Assembly: GCA_029531795.1 (NCBI GenBank)
Contig: JAPEIS010000001.1
Span: 3,162,001-3,226,000, forward strand
DNA: 64,000 bases
Direction: 5' to 3'
Origin: Sclerotinia nivalis
Lineage: Eukaryota; Ascomycota; Leotiomycetes; Helotiales; Sclerotiniaceae
This document shows, piece after piece, positions 37,313 through 48,417 of this stretch (its first letter is position 1; each line of letters begins with the position of its first letter). The notes under the pieces are model-generated. The model did no database searches. It saw only the letters and a program-made list of their open reading frames with translations, and was not told the DNA's origin. The position numbers were made by a program, and so were the translations under genes.

Positions 37313-40300
37313 TCATTCATCGCTATCGTCGCTATCCACAATCCTCCGCTTCAATCCTTTCCCTCTTACATCACCATCCCTCTTTCTCGTAAACATATTT
37401 GGCGTCGCCTTTTGCCCGCTGCTGAATACGCTACTAGATAGTGGATTTGCCTTCTTTTTAACAGTAGTATCACCTCTAACAAGATCCTCAATAGTAGGTA
37501 AATCATCATCACTACTCTCGCTACTCTCTTGAGTCATCGTAGGAACCATTCTTTCAAAAGAGGAATTCTTAGCCCGAACTCTTTCCACGGCTCTTCCCAG
37601 CATTTCCCCTCCACCGCTCCCATTTCCTCTCTCATCCTCCCACTTTTCCATCAGCGGCGGGCTTGAAGAAAAATTGGATGTCCCTGTAAATTGCATTTGA
37701 GTTTGAGTTTGCGTGGGATCGATAAAATCGGCTAAACTTCCCAAATCCGAATCGTCACCCGCTTCTAATTCTTCCATGTCACTGGTCCTATCGACTCTTT
37801 CACCTGGCCCTTCTTCTTCGGAATCAGGTGTTGGTTGTGGGATTTGAGAAGAGCGGAGATTGGATACCATAGCCATGGATGCGGTGCTATCCTCTGAGTC
37901 GGAGTTATCGTTTTGGGGAGGGCGATTACGACGTGGTTTAGCCTTTTTGAGTGCATCCCTTTTACATGCAGGCGTTTTCTTGGACGCGGATGTGGTTTTG
38001 GCGACTTTAGAAGATTTGAAAACTTGTGCGGGATCTGAAGGTTTGGAGGCCTTAGGAGCTCTAGCGCGTACTTCCGCTTCTAATGGCATAGTTGGCATAC
38101 TACCAAGGTCAGATGGCGGTTTATCTCCATATGGCTTGTTGTCGCGATCCTCGGGTCTTTGAAGTCTTGAGAGCTTGTTGAACAGAGTGACACATCTTCT
38201 AGTGTATTCTCCATGCGATACCTTAGCTGTCAAAGTTAGAGATCGCTGCGTGATTGGTTGAGCTGTCAGGTCAGGCATCTCGACTTCCTCCAGAGCACCA
38301 TCCGGTACTTTCAGAAAACGACGATGATGCTCTGCTTCATCCTTCGCATTTAGTAACACAGAGTCGAGCAATGGTACTGGCGCCAGCTCATCATCATTCA
38401 ACTCATTGGGTTTTCGCTTAATACCAAAATTCGTTAGAAAACTGTCGGCATTACTATTAAGCCCCGAGGCACTGCGAAAACCTGTCTCAACACCATCAGG
38501 CATGTGGAACTTTTTAGCTGGTTTCTTCCTGGGTTTGGCACGTCGTTTAGGCTCCGGCAAAGATGGATCTTGAGTATTCTCCAGAGGAATTTCAATAAAA
38601 CGTTTGTTCACCTCAGGTTTGACCTCTCTCGGAATGATGCGAGCTGATAAATCGTGGCGGAAAGTGAAGCGAGACCCAGAACTAATCATCCTCTGCATCT
38701 GCTCATAATTGTCCTTAGACTTCTTATATGAATCTTCCTCCTTTCCGCGCATGAGAAGAAGAACGATCTTACCAGCCCTCTTTCTTCCTGTACGACCCAT
38801 TCGTTGGAGCATCCTAATCGGCGACGACGAAGAGTCATAACAGACGATCAGATCGACTTCTCCAATGTCCAAACCCTCTTCACCGATACTAGTTGCAACT
38901 ATAACATTTATGCCTCCTGCTTTGAATTTGCGAATGGTCTCCAGCTGCTTTTCCTGATTCATGCCTTCTGAGCGCTTCGAGTCACTTTGGCCTACAAAGA
39001 CAGATGCTCTAATCATAGGGCGATGTTTATTGAGTACACGTGCTATATCTTCAGCGCTATCTCGATATTCGGTGAAGACAATTACACGAGTGCTTGGAGG
39101 TGGCATGTTGTCACCAGTCAAGCCGGCGCCGGCATCAAGGAAATGATTCAACACCGTGTCGCACAAATGAGTGAGCTTCGGGTGGCCAATAAAGTCTTCT
39201 TTATTAATCCAACCTTGAATCCGTTCCATCATTTTCTTGAATTCAGGAGAATTGACAACTTGGTTCTTATATTTCCCACCTTTCTTATTTCCCTCGACCT
39301 CCGCTCGGAAGTCCTTAATGTTCGAGAAGAATGGCCCGATTCCATGGAAATTGAGGATTTTTATTGAATGGCCCATACTCGTCAACACCGTAAACAAAGC
39401 ATTCATCATCCCTTTGACGCTCATTTGTGCAGACTTGCCTGCACCAGATGCCATCCACGCCTTTCTAGCTGTGAGCATGCCAAATTGAGTCAGTCCCATA
39501 GGATCTTTATTATAATAGGCTTTATGCGAGCATAGCAGATTGACAAGCGGCTGAAGTGCCTTGCTAAATAGTTCTCTAATCATGATTATTTCATCGGAAG
39601 GGTCTATGAGAATCTCAGTGATATCCCGTCGGTGTACGTACTCCTTGATGTCGATGGACTCTTCCGTTCGAATTTCGACCTCGGCAATCTCCAAATTGTC
39701 AATTACCTCCTGAACTGCTTCTACGGTTGATCCAGGGGTGGCCGTCAAAGCAAGTACACGGAAACTCCTGTTGAATCTTCGTAAAAACTCGACAACTTTG
39801 GTATAAGCGTAATTGCCAGTTGCTCGATGTGCTTCGTCAACAACTAGTAGCGCGATCTTCTTGGGATCAGCTATACCAGTCTTCAGATCATTCTCGACTG
39901 TCTGTGGCGTCATGAAGAATACTCTCTTTTCAGCCCATTCCTCGGCCCTCAGAGCGGGCGGCTGGTCTCCTGTGAGCATTGTCGTTGATGATCTCGGTAT
40001 GCCCGCAATCTCGAAGCAAGCTTTGACTTGCTGAGACACCAGAGGTTTTGTAGGCGCCATGAAGACTATTTGTGAGTCCCTCGTCCACCGAAAGAAGTTG
40101 AGCATGATGGTTGCTGCGATAAATGTCTTCCCGAGACCTGTTGGTAAAGCTACCAGGAGATTGTTAAAGAGACCTTTGTGTACAATAGTGTATTGATATC
40201 TCCGTTCTGGGCCGAGGTTATTTGGATAAACCCATGTTTTGATAGCCTCTTGGTCCAGAGTATGATGAGTTGGTGGCTCTGGTACCTTATCTACCAAATA

Positions 40301-41005
40301 ATTATGCACCTTATTGGCTTGAGTGGAAGACGGTATTTGGTTCGGAGCACGCCCACCAAAGAGTGTAGTTTGGCGAAGGCCATTTTGTGGTGCGGCCAAC
40401 CGCTGAGAACGAACTGATTGTGTGAACTCCAATGGCGGCGATGAGTTTATCGTAATTGAACCATTTGACATGCGAAGTTGTGGCGGGCTTGGAGAAAAGG
40501 CATCAGAGGGCAGGTCCTCAAGCTCTTTAGAGAAATCGTATGGCGCGGCTGGTGGGGGTGGGTGAACAATGTTCTGCTTCTGAGCTTTGGCAGACCGAGA
40601 TATAGAAGGCTGTGCTGGCGGAGACTTTGGCTCTAGCTCTGGTGGAGGAGCGGGTCTGGGCCTTTTGTATATAGGGCCTCTGATTCTGTAAGGGCTAGAA
40701 TCCGGCATTCCATCTGCTTGTGTGGCGCCCATAATGACAGCCGCAGGGACTTCTTCAGCGCCGAGATGTATCCTATATTTGGACTGCTTTTTTTCATCTC
40801 CTTCATCGTTATCGGTACGTGTAGAGTCTTGCGATCCACGTCGTCGCGCGATTGAGACATCATCTTCGAGCTCTTGATCTGAGTCAATTCGCCTTCGTTT
40901 TCTGCGATACGGGGAATTCGATGGGAGGGTTTGCGATGCTTGTGTTAAGGCTTCGGCCTCGTCCCAAACATCTGCATCAATATCTCCATATTCATCGTCC
41001 GACAT
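37313..41005 (-). CDS. mph1: ATP-dependent DNA helicase Mph1 (FANCM family)
   Basis: A single exon gives 1,230 aa, close to Mph1 of other Pezizomycotina. The N-terminal 250 residues are disordered. The helicase core follows: Walker A PTGLGKT at 288-294, DEAH at 390-393, TATPG at 421-425 and the helicase C domain near 650-780 ([22 protein letters not shown]). The C-terminal third is low complexity with acidic and basic patches. Mph1 moves along single-stranded DNA 3' to 5', dissociates D-loops and remodels stalled forks, giving error-free bypass of lesions. The start [20 protein letters not shown] is conserved in fungal Mph1. The checkpoint kinase lies in the same window, but no shared control is shown. 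Confidence 0.97.
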   Translation of the reverse strand: MSDDEYGDIDADVWDEAEALTQASQTLPSNSPYRRKRRRIDSDQELEDDVSIARRRGSQDSTRTDNDEGDEKKQSKYRIHLGAEEVPAAVIMGATQADGMPDSSPYRIRGPIYKRPRPAPPPELEPKSPPAQPSISRSAKAQKQNIVHPPPPAAPYDFSKELEDLPSDAFSPSPPQLRMSNGSITINSSPPLEFTQSVRSQRLAAPQNGLRQTTLFGGRAPNQIPSSTQANKVHNYLVDKVPEPPTHHTLDQEAIKTWVYPNNLGPERRYQYTIVHKGLFNNLLVALPTGLGKTFIAATIMLNFFRWTRDSQIVFMAPTKPLVSQQVKACFEIAGIPRSSTTMLTGDQPPALRAEEWAEKRVFFMTPQTVENDLKTGIADPKKIALLVVDEAHRATGNYAYTKVVEFLRRFNRSFRVLALTATPGSTVEAVQEVIDNLEIAEVEIRTEESIDIKEYVHRRDITEILIDPSDEIIMIRELFSKALQPLVNLLCSHKAYYNKDPMGLTQFGMLTARKAWMASGAGKSAQMSVKGMMNALFTVLTSMGHSIKILNFHGIGPFFSNIKDFRAEVEGNKKGGKYKNQVVNSPEFKKMMERIQGWINKEDFIGHPKLTHLCDTVLNHFLDAGAGLTGDNMPPPSTRVIVFTEYRDSAEDIARVLNKHRPMIRASVFVGQSDSKRSEGMNQEKQLETIRKFKAGGINVIVATSIGEEGLDIGEVDLIVCYDSSSSPIRMLQRMGRTGRKRAGKIVLLLMRGKEEDSYKKSKDNYEQMQRMISSGSRFTFRHDLSARIIPREVKPEVNKRFIEIPLENTQDPSLPEPKRRAKPRKKPAKKFHMPDGVETGFRSASGLNSNADSFLTNFGIKRKPNELNDDELAPVPLLDSVLLNAKDEAEHHRRFLKVPDGALEEVEMPDLTAQPITQRSLTLTAKVSHGEYTRRCVTLFNKLSRLQRPEDRDNKPYGDKPPSDLGSMPTMPLEAEVRARAPKASKPSDPAQVFKSSKVAKTTSASKKTPACKRDALKKAKPRRNRPPQNDNSDSEDSTASMAMVSNLRSSQIPQPTPDSEEEGPGERVDRTSDMEELEAGDDSDLGSLADFIDPTQTQTQMQFTGTSNFSSSPPLMEKWEDERGNGSGGGEMLGRAVERVRAKNSSFERMVPTMTQESSESSDDDLPTIEDLVRGDTTVKKKANPLSSSVFSSGQKATPNMFTRKRDGDVRGKGLKRRIVDSDDSDE

Positions 41006-42713
41006 TCCGCCGCATATAATGTGTTGCTATTGTGTTGACGTTCTTCATTTGAGGCTGTCGCGTTTATTGATATTCCCAAATCGCGTTGCTTATCGTGGTG
41101 CTGATTGGAAACTCATAAACGCGCTACCACGTGATCATTTATATTCCTACAATGTTTTCCCTTGTCGTCTTCTCTAACTTTCAGGGTACGTTTCCAACAG
41201 AATCTCATATTGCTTGAAAATGACTGAACAATGGATATCGCCATCAAAATTAATCTCCGCCTCCCAATCTCATCTATTGTTCCGCTCGTTTAGAATGTAC
41301 TTGTAGTTCATAGTTACAAGCATTTGGCGCGTTATGGGGTGCACATTTCGATGTCTAATTTCAAAATGCACACCAGACAATTATCAAGGTCTTTTGCAGG
41401 CATCAATGCAATCCAATATCTATGTCAGAGTCACGGGTTCAATAACCATAGGCAGTTCTTGAAATAAGTGATATTCGGAGTGCATGTGTTTGTGTACAGT
41501 CCCAAAGAGTCTAAAGCATCAATTTCTCGTGACACTGCTGTCGTCCTCCCTCAACAGATTAGAAATTTTGATCGCTAAATTTCTGCTCTATCATTAGGAC
41601 TGTTAGCAAGCAAAGCATACGGCGTTTCATGAATCTTCCCAACTATTTGGTACGAAAATAAGCCGATGATTAGGAACAATAGGGGCTTTTGCACTCTACC
41701 GATGGGAGGAGTAAATATCCAGTTCATTGGGTTATCCTCTGCCTTTGTCGAAAAATAGCAATAGATGGAAACAACTTGTTCGTCGTCATCGTCGTTTAAA
41801 TCAGTATGTTCTTATCACTGGGAGACGCAGCATCCCTGACGCACCTCCCCTGCGGTGTTTTTCTCGATTAGTGGAGTAAAATCCAAGTGTCTTTCTTCAC
41901 CTAAATGCAAATCTCCGTCTTCGAGCGGTGGTAATAAATCCTCCGAGCCAAGGTAAGTGTGTAGCTTCCGGTCGAATATTCAATACATTAGGAACCGCGA
42001 ATGTATATCCGGTGCTGCGCCAATATCTTAGTAGGGATTTTAGCACTTTGGACAACAGGATAACTGTGCTCAGAGCCACATGCTTATCTAAATTGGTAGT
42101 ACCAAGCACCAGAATCCTGAAATGGAATCTTGGAATGGCCCCCAAACACGACATAAACTATCTTATGCATGGAGGCTCTCTGCATCAGCTTCAGGATCTT
42201 GACTTATCCTTATCTGATAATTTATGCGTGGTCGCACACTTACCTGTCTATATTCCCACATGAGATTAAGCTTCTAGTGCATGACCATCCTTCCCGTTGA
42301 ATCTTACATCTGACTGCTTCCCTCGCGGTCGGCAACGAAAGGAGCATGTTGAGACCGTCGGCTTTCTACATCATCCAGTAGTGCGGCCCGTCGCACAATT
42401 CCAAGACGTTATTGTAAGTTGCGGGCTTCCGATCATGCATTCAAGAAGGGCTTCGATATTTTCATAGGAAATGTTTCACGGTTGGGAGCGACCGAGGTGG
42501 CGTTGATGACAAAGTGTGAGAATCATGAGAAGGCTGGTGCAGAAGATATGAAGCTCGTACCATGTTACCTTGACTGCATTTTTGACAGGTGTGGTTTTGA
42601 CATGTGCATTTTGACAAGATTATCTACCAAATCTAAAGTTACTCCCAAATCGCTGGCTAAATTCCAAACTACCAATTTTCACACGGTCGCCCAATGTACC
42701 TAAAAATGAATGA
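41006..42713. other. Intergenic between mph1 and UNC93-like gene
   Basis: No gene is recognised. A CACGTG site (about 41129-41134) lies about 125 bp before the mph1 start. ORFs of 85-111 codons at 41897-42263 and 42419-42703 lack family features and overlap on opposite strands, so I do not call them. Confidence 0.55.
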
Positions 42714-44392
42714 TCACGCTGGTGATGTTTCCAACTCTTTTCCAGGAAGCTCCTCTTCGGCTTCTTTCTTTAAACTTTTTACAGCATTTGCTTTCTCTTC
42801 GTCAATCTCTGCGAGCCCCACTTCTGCAGCTGTTTCTTCTCCAGCGGTATCTTCCTCGTCTACCTCATCTCGTATCTTATAAATGATAACTGGCGCCGCT
42901 ATAACTAGTGAAACAGCGAGAAGAATCCAGCAAATTAAGAATTCATTCATTGCAGAAATATTTGAGTTGTTAATGCGATAACTGATAGCGCCACCCGCGG
43001 ACTGGATGCCTTTGTAGAAGCCGATGTAGATTGATGCTGTTCGAGTATTACTCGTAAATTTCCCCAAGATCCTAAGATATGTCAGTTGATACTTATTTTC
43101 AAACAGTTAAATTTATAGCTCACCAGTATACACAATTCTGCCATATTGCATTGAAAATTCCATAAGCCATATATAAGAACATCGGCCCAAGGTAAGCTGC
43201 ATCATCAAAGTCCACTTTCTGGCCCTCGTCGACGACATCTGTTTGATAATAAAGCCCTTTCTCCCACATGTATCCGCCAGTCCAAACTCCGAATGTCAGA
43301 AGTACAAGTCCGGTGACAAGTCCCTTCGCTCGACTAGACCGGCTCAGACGATCATTATCCAAGGTATGGCCCACAACTAGCGCACCCAGTATCTCCGATA
43401 GCCAGTAAAGGAAGTTGTTCAAAGCTCTGGTGCGGATATTGAATGTTTTAAGGTTGAAGGTGTTGAATTGGTATGGATAGCACCAATTTGAGGTGAGGAA
43501 TAACGGGAATAATAGGACGATAAAATAGTCTTTGCGGATCAGTTTACAGAAATGCATAAATTCGTTTCGCCAGTCTTTTTCAACTGTTACTGTGATGTGA
43601 ACACGAGACCCGTCTTCCCTTTTGACATTCTTGGGTTGGCATAGACAAAGGGACAATGCGGTCCCAGCAAACATTAGCGCAGCGATAGTGATGTATGTAC
43701 TGTCAGAGGCAACATTGCTGGCGCTCGTTTGTAGTTCTTGACAGAGAGTGACCTTTCCACAAACCGTCAGGTTGGTCGAGTTTGAATGAAGGAATAAAGT
43801 TACTCACAAGACTTCCTATCGCAGCGCCGCTATTATATATAGCCCAGAACCAGGAGGTAGAACGTCCTTTTTGCTCATCGGAAGGATAAGATATTAGCAT
43901 GGCGCCCTGTGCCGCCCAGAAGGGGCCTGCACATGCTCCCAAAAATGCCCCCCCAAAGACCAGAAACCCTCGATTCTCCATGTGTTTGTAAGCGAGAAAA
44001 CTACCAGCGTAAATCACATATGATATGCCACCGATAAACAGTGATGACTTCAAGCCAACTATGTTGACGATGAAGCCGGCAAAGAACCCCACAATTGCAA
44101 AACAAGCGTAAAGTGCGATGTTCGACTCATTGGCCGGACCAGGCGAAACCAATCCAGCTCCACCAAGCCCATTGAGAGCATTGAACATACCAGGACATAG
44201 CAGGCAAATGACTGCAACTATCAATAACTGGACGGACGGTGAGGTAATTGGAGGAAGTTGTAAGAAACTGAATTTGAAAGAACGATATATCAAAGAAACT
44301 TCGCCTGATAGACAAGGTGTGTCGAGGTAAGTTGAAGTAGTACTATGCTCGTTGCTAGGTCTACTTGCTGTCTGAGATCGCGTGACACTCAT
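42714..44392 (-). CDS. UNC93-like major facilitator membrane protein
   Basis: Three exons (44392-43808, 43752-43124, 43071-42714) give 523 aa with about eleven hydrophobic segments. The UNC93-like features are LCPGMFNALNGLGGAG in the first helix, FFAGFIVNIVGLKSSLFIGG, and GPFWAAQGAMLISYPSDEQKGRSTSWFWAIYNSGAAIGSL. Later come SNWCYPYQFNTFNL and YIGFYKGIQSAGGAISY. The C-terminus is cytosolic and rich in Glu/Lys (coiled-coil-like). Fungal members of this family are common and mostly uncharacterised; the substrate cannot be read from sequence. It is divergent from the glycosyltransferase gene 1.85 kb away. Confidence 0.88.
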
Positions 44393-46240
44393 CGTTTAGA
44401 ATCAATACTATAACGCGATGACGAAGAGGTTGGTGTTCTGAGGAAAGTTTAAGATGAGGAAAGAGAACATCATTATGTCCCCATGATCTTGCTATATCAA
44501 GATAAGACCTAGCTATCATCTCCCCTCGTACCTGCCTTGCAATTACAACAGGGATAGTAAGAAAGTGGAGATACCAGCATGGTCTGTCAGCAGGGCGTGT
44601 AGACATCGTATTTGCACACTTCAATCATACGAGAGTATATAAAGTTGAGACCAAGAACACTATTTCTATCATGTTGCATGAATCTCTATAGAATCTCTGC
44701 GGGTTACCCCAGAATAAGCGGGAGTAACAGATCGGCCGTTGAACATCGTCACAATCGCTGTTCCACTGGAGAGAGCCTAGCAACTCCAAAATATGATATC
44801 GGCCCCCACTATCCGAAGGTTGTGTTTTTATCGTGCTGAGAAATTTTACGATGAAGCTCCATTGTGACCAAAATTTCAAAAGGGAGAAGGAGAAAGGCAT
44901 AACGTGAAACCGGATACCTGGTAAAAGGGAGAAAGAGCGAGGTTGAAATGCAGGGTAAGTGAAACAGGTCACGTAAAACACCCAAAAAGATATTCCGCTC
45001 GACTTCATGTTACATGGGGTCGAGACAACCATAGCATCTCGTCGATTTATGGCCCACGTCTTTACGTGAGGGATGTTGATAACCGTAATCCTACGCGGTT
45101 TATTGATGTACGGTCGGATTCAAGTCCTTCTGCTTTTTTTGCCCATTCCATATGCATGTGCATTTCGAATCGTTCTTAGGACCACCACTCCAGCTCAAAT
45201 TGGTCAACAATGCTTGAATACGAAGATTCCCAGTTATCCATTAGCATACCAAGAAGAGCCAAGCTCTTCTGCCGACCCTATGAGATTTCCTTGTAGTCAA
45301 ATCTGTTTTGGAATCACAACGTACCGTATGTATGTTTAGGCTGTCTGCATTCTTGGGTAACATCGCTATAAGAGGTGGATCGGGAAAGCAACGTCGTGCT
45401 TCACCAAAGGAATTCAATCTTTTCTCCCCAGATACATTTTGTATGCAGTACGACGCAAGTGAACTTTTACAAAAAGAAAAAACACATGGGACTGTATATT
45501 GCTTTTGGCACGTGTGGAAATGTATGAAAGCCCGCCTACTCGGTTTCCATTCGCTTGTCATGTGGGAAGTTACACCATCCCAGTTTTTCACCTTATCGAT
45601 ACTGGTCATATTTCTTCGAGCTACGATTCCCAGAAAATAGACACCAAGTTTCCATACGAGAGGCTCTAGATTGTTCCTGCGTGATACATATCTCCACCAC
45701 TCGCACATTGCCGACTCGCCCCATTTGTGAGAGCTACAGCATCAGATTTATGAATAAATGCTTGAAAATAGAGTCGACTTAAAGTAACAAGTTTTGCAGA
45801 TGCTGAGCATCCCTTGCCTCAAGCCCTCCTGCCATGACTTCTATTTCCGATCGTTCGCACCTGTCATTACCAGCAGGAGCTGTGCGGCAAAGGATTTTTT
45901 GTTCCCCGCCCCGCCATGGTGTTCGTTGATGCAAGCATGAGAGATAATAGCTCGATGCATTATCAAATGGGTCTTGGAATCGAGATAGTCAACATGCATC
46001 TCTTTGTGACACGAGGATCCTGAACGCCCCTTTACCCTAGTCTTCCGTGCCTTTGAAAGACGAAAGTAGATTGGACACCAAATACAGTTCAGCAGCCCCT
46101 TGCAACTGTCACTATTGCCTCTATCTTCCTGTATCTTATATAATTCGAGTAGCATCGTCACCATTTCACAAACTTTGTACTATTGCCAGAATACTTGAAA
46201 ACTACCCCCTTGGCCCCCAACTTTTCTTCCAACGAGCAGT
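44393..46240. other. Intergenic between UNC93-like and glycosyltransferase genes
   Basis: No gene is recognised. Overlapping ORFs of up to 155 codons occur on both strands (for example 45241-45708 and 45308-45640), but none shows a domain, plausible introns or protein-like composition. Confidence 0.5.
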
Positions 46241-47539
46241 ATGAAGATCTCCTCCCTTGATAAAATGCTTCCAGCAATCCTCGTCCTGAATTACCGTTAT
46301 TATCCGAGTTCCACCAACTCCGCAGCTAAGGTTGGGGCGACTGCTTTTGCGTTACAAGTGGTACGAGTTCTAGAGGACGCGGGGCTGTTTGGCGGGGTGA
46401 TTCTTTATGATCGTCAGGATCACTTAGTGGCACCAGTTGTACAGCTCATGACAAAGGACTCAACACCATGCGTCAAGTTATCTTTCAACTTCAGCATGAA
46501 CACCGTACAAGTTCGATATGCCTTATACGCCTCCACAGCTCTACTCGTGGCAACATTCTCAGAGAGCCTACCACCAATGCTTTACTACCAAACCGACACA
46601 CTCCTCAGATATCATCCGAAGCGTTTACCTTATTGCGTCACCCACCACGGCCCTTTCTATGGCGACTTTACTCGCCACTTCACAAGAGATCTCGCTGCTA
46701 TAGCATATGGCTCTGAGAATAAGGCTTCTCATCTGGAAGCTACCCAAGAGGAGGGTTTGAGACATCTAAAAGCCTCTGATCGTGCCTACGTTCTACAGCA
46801 TTCTAATAAACAAGGTGAATATCTCATGGAGCGAGGTATTGATGCCATGCGAATCCGAGCACTCAATCCACCAATTCACTCGATGAAGATATACAGCCAT
46901 CACAAAGCGGGCAATGTCGAGGAACTTACATCCTTTTCATCAAGCAAAAGGACTCTCATCTTCACCGCAGTTGCTCGTCTAGATTATTTCAAAAACGTAG
47001 AGTTATTGATAGACTCAGCAGTGTCACTTCTCGATCGTGGTAAATTCGTGCGGTTGTTGGTAGTAGGTGGTGAAGGGACCTCGGATATAGCATCACCAAG
47101 ATTATTAGCCCGAGTCCCACAAAAGCATAACGCTCATGTCAAGATCACTTCTAAAATCCCGAAAGACGACATGTATGCGCTATTTGAATATGTACAAACA
47201 CATGGAATATTCGTTTGTACATCACGCTACGAGACTCTGGGGATCACGCCACTAGAGGCAGCTCTAAGCGGTGTGACCACACTGATGCCTGACTGCGACC
47301 TTGTCGAAGCTTCTCGTTATTTCCCCTCGAGCTATCGCTTCGATCCCACAGTATTCGGACTTTCGCAAGTATTGGAAGATTTTCTTCGGCAGGGGTTAGG
47401 AGACTCAGGGCTAGAGCTGCAACGTTTCATTAACAGCTTCATTTCAGAGGAGAGATTCGTATATGACCTGCTGACTGCGTGGTCTGAGTTCTCGCAGCAT
47501 GCCCTCAAAGTTTTAGCCACTTCAAACAGTACCTTGTAA
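46241..47539 (+). CDS. Intronless glycosyltransferase, GT4-like (GT-B fold)
   Basis: One exon gives 432 aa. The C-terminal half has the GT4 layout: FTAVARLDYFKNVELLID (242-258), RLLVVGGEG, KITSKIPKDDMYALF, then the EX7E motif Glu331/Glu339 in SRYETLGITPLEAALSG, which binds the nucleotide sugar. The N-terminal half holds ILVLNYRYYPSSTNSAAKVG and VTHHGPFYGDF (133-143), fitting acceptor binding. There is no signal peptide or clear membrane segment. Donor and acceptor are unknown. It is not one of the conserved fungal GT4 enzymes I can recognise (Alg2, Alg11, Gpi3, trehalose synthase). The lack of introns and isolated setting raise, but do not prove, lateral origin. Met9 is an alternative start. 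Confidence 0.8.
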   Translation: MKISSLDKMLPAILVLNYRYYPSSTNSAAKVGATAFALQVVRVLEDAGLFGGVILYDRQDHLVAPVVQLMTKDSTPCVKLSFNFSMNTVQVRYALYASTALLVATFSESLPPMLYYQTDTLLRYHPKRLPYCVTHHGPFYGDFTRHFTRDLAAIAYGSENKASHLEATQEEGLRHLKASDRAYVLQHSNKQGEYLMERGIDAMRIRALNPPIHSMKIYSHHKAGNVEELTSFSSSKRTLIFTAVARLDYFKNVELLIDSAVSLLDRGKFVRLLVVGGEGTSDIASPRLLARVPQKHNAHVKITSKIPKDDMYALFEYVQTHGIFVCTSRYETLGITPLEAALSGVTTLMPDCDLVEASRYFPSSYRFDPTVFGLSQVLEDFLRQGLGDSGLELQRFINSFISEERFVYDLLTAWSEFSQHALKVLATSNSTL

Positions 47540-48417
47540 CAAAACCACTCGACCATTGAAGATTAGAGGTCGACGATATTCCATGTAACTCTTTGAAAGT
47601 ATCTTCTTCTGAATTTAGCAAAGTCCAAAAAGGGTCTGTTTCGCTGTGTTTCGATTAGTGTTTGATAATAGCAAAGCGGGGATAGCAATAGATATTTAAT
47701 TTTACAATCGAGGCATTATTTCGAACTTCTTGTTCCTGTAATGATTGGCCACTGCTGGTTCTCCATAAACGCCATATTAAGCCATGTGAGTCGGTTATCT
47801 ACATAAGATGCCACGTTATCATGGGCATTTCCAAGGCTCACAGAAAATGGTACCTCAACGGGATAGGCCATCACGAGCTAAACCCTGATCGCCATCACCA
47901 CACGTCGAATCTTAGGATGGTCGACATGAGAAAGAGACAGAGAGGTATTCAACATGGATAAAAAGAGCTCAATAGAGCTAAACCTATGAGCAAACTGGGC
48001 TGAACAAATTCTGGACATGCCTTTTACGTACCGACTATCTTACAAGGCTTGCATGAATGATAGTTAGCTCGGTTTCGTGGGTATTTGGGCTGTGCCGGAG
48101 TACTCAAGTGGGATTGAAAAAAGTTCTTTTAGGTTTGGACAATATGGTCAACAAGATCATTAACGTACGTCTTCAAGATTGGGAAGACAAAATCAAGTAG
48201 GTAACTAAATACATCTACATGCTTAGGTAATTCCAGATATTCGGATAAAAGTAATTCCTCGGTAAAAATGAATCGGCTTTGATTGGTTGTACTTTTCCAG
48301 GGATCCTGGCAAGTAAAGTGCAGACGCGTTCCTAGCTCTATGTAAATGTGTATCTGACGTTGAAGCGGGATTGTTAAACATGAAATTCTGCCCTTGTCAA
48401 CCACATAGGTGAAAACT
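47540..48417. other. Intergenic upstream of hir1
   Basis: No gene is recognised. A 100-codon minus ORF (48129-48431) overlaps the first hir1 exon and has no family features. Confidence 0.55.

Noticed and set aside
41928..42263. 111-codon plus ORF between mph1 and the UNC93-like gene
   Set aside because: No family resemblance, no splice-supported extension, and an overlapping ORF on the opposite strand.
45241..45708. 155-codon minus ORF in the UNC93-glycosyltransferase gap
   Set aside because: No recognisable domain, overlapped by an ORF on the other strand, no supporting introns or composition.
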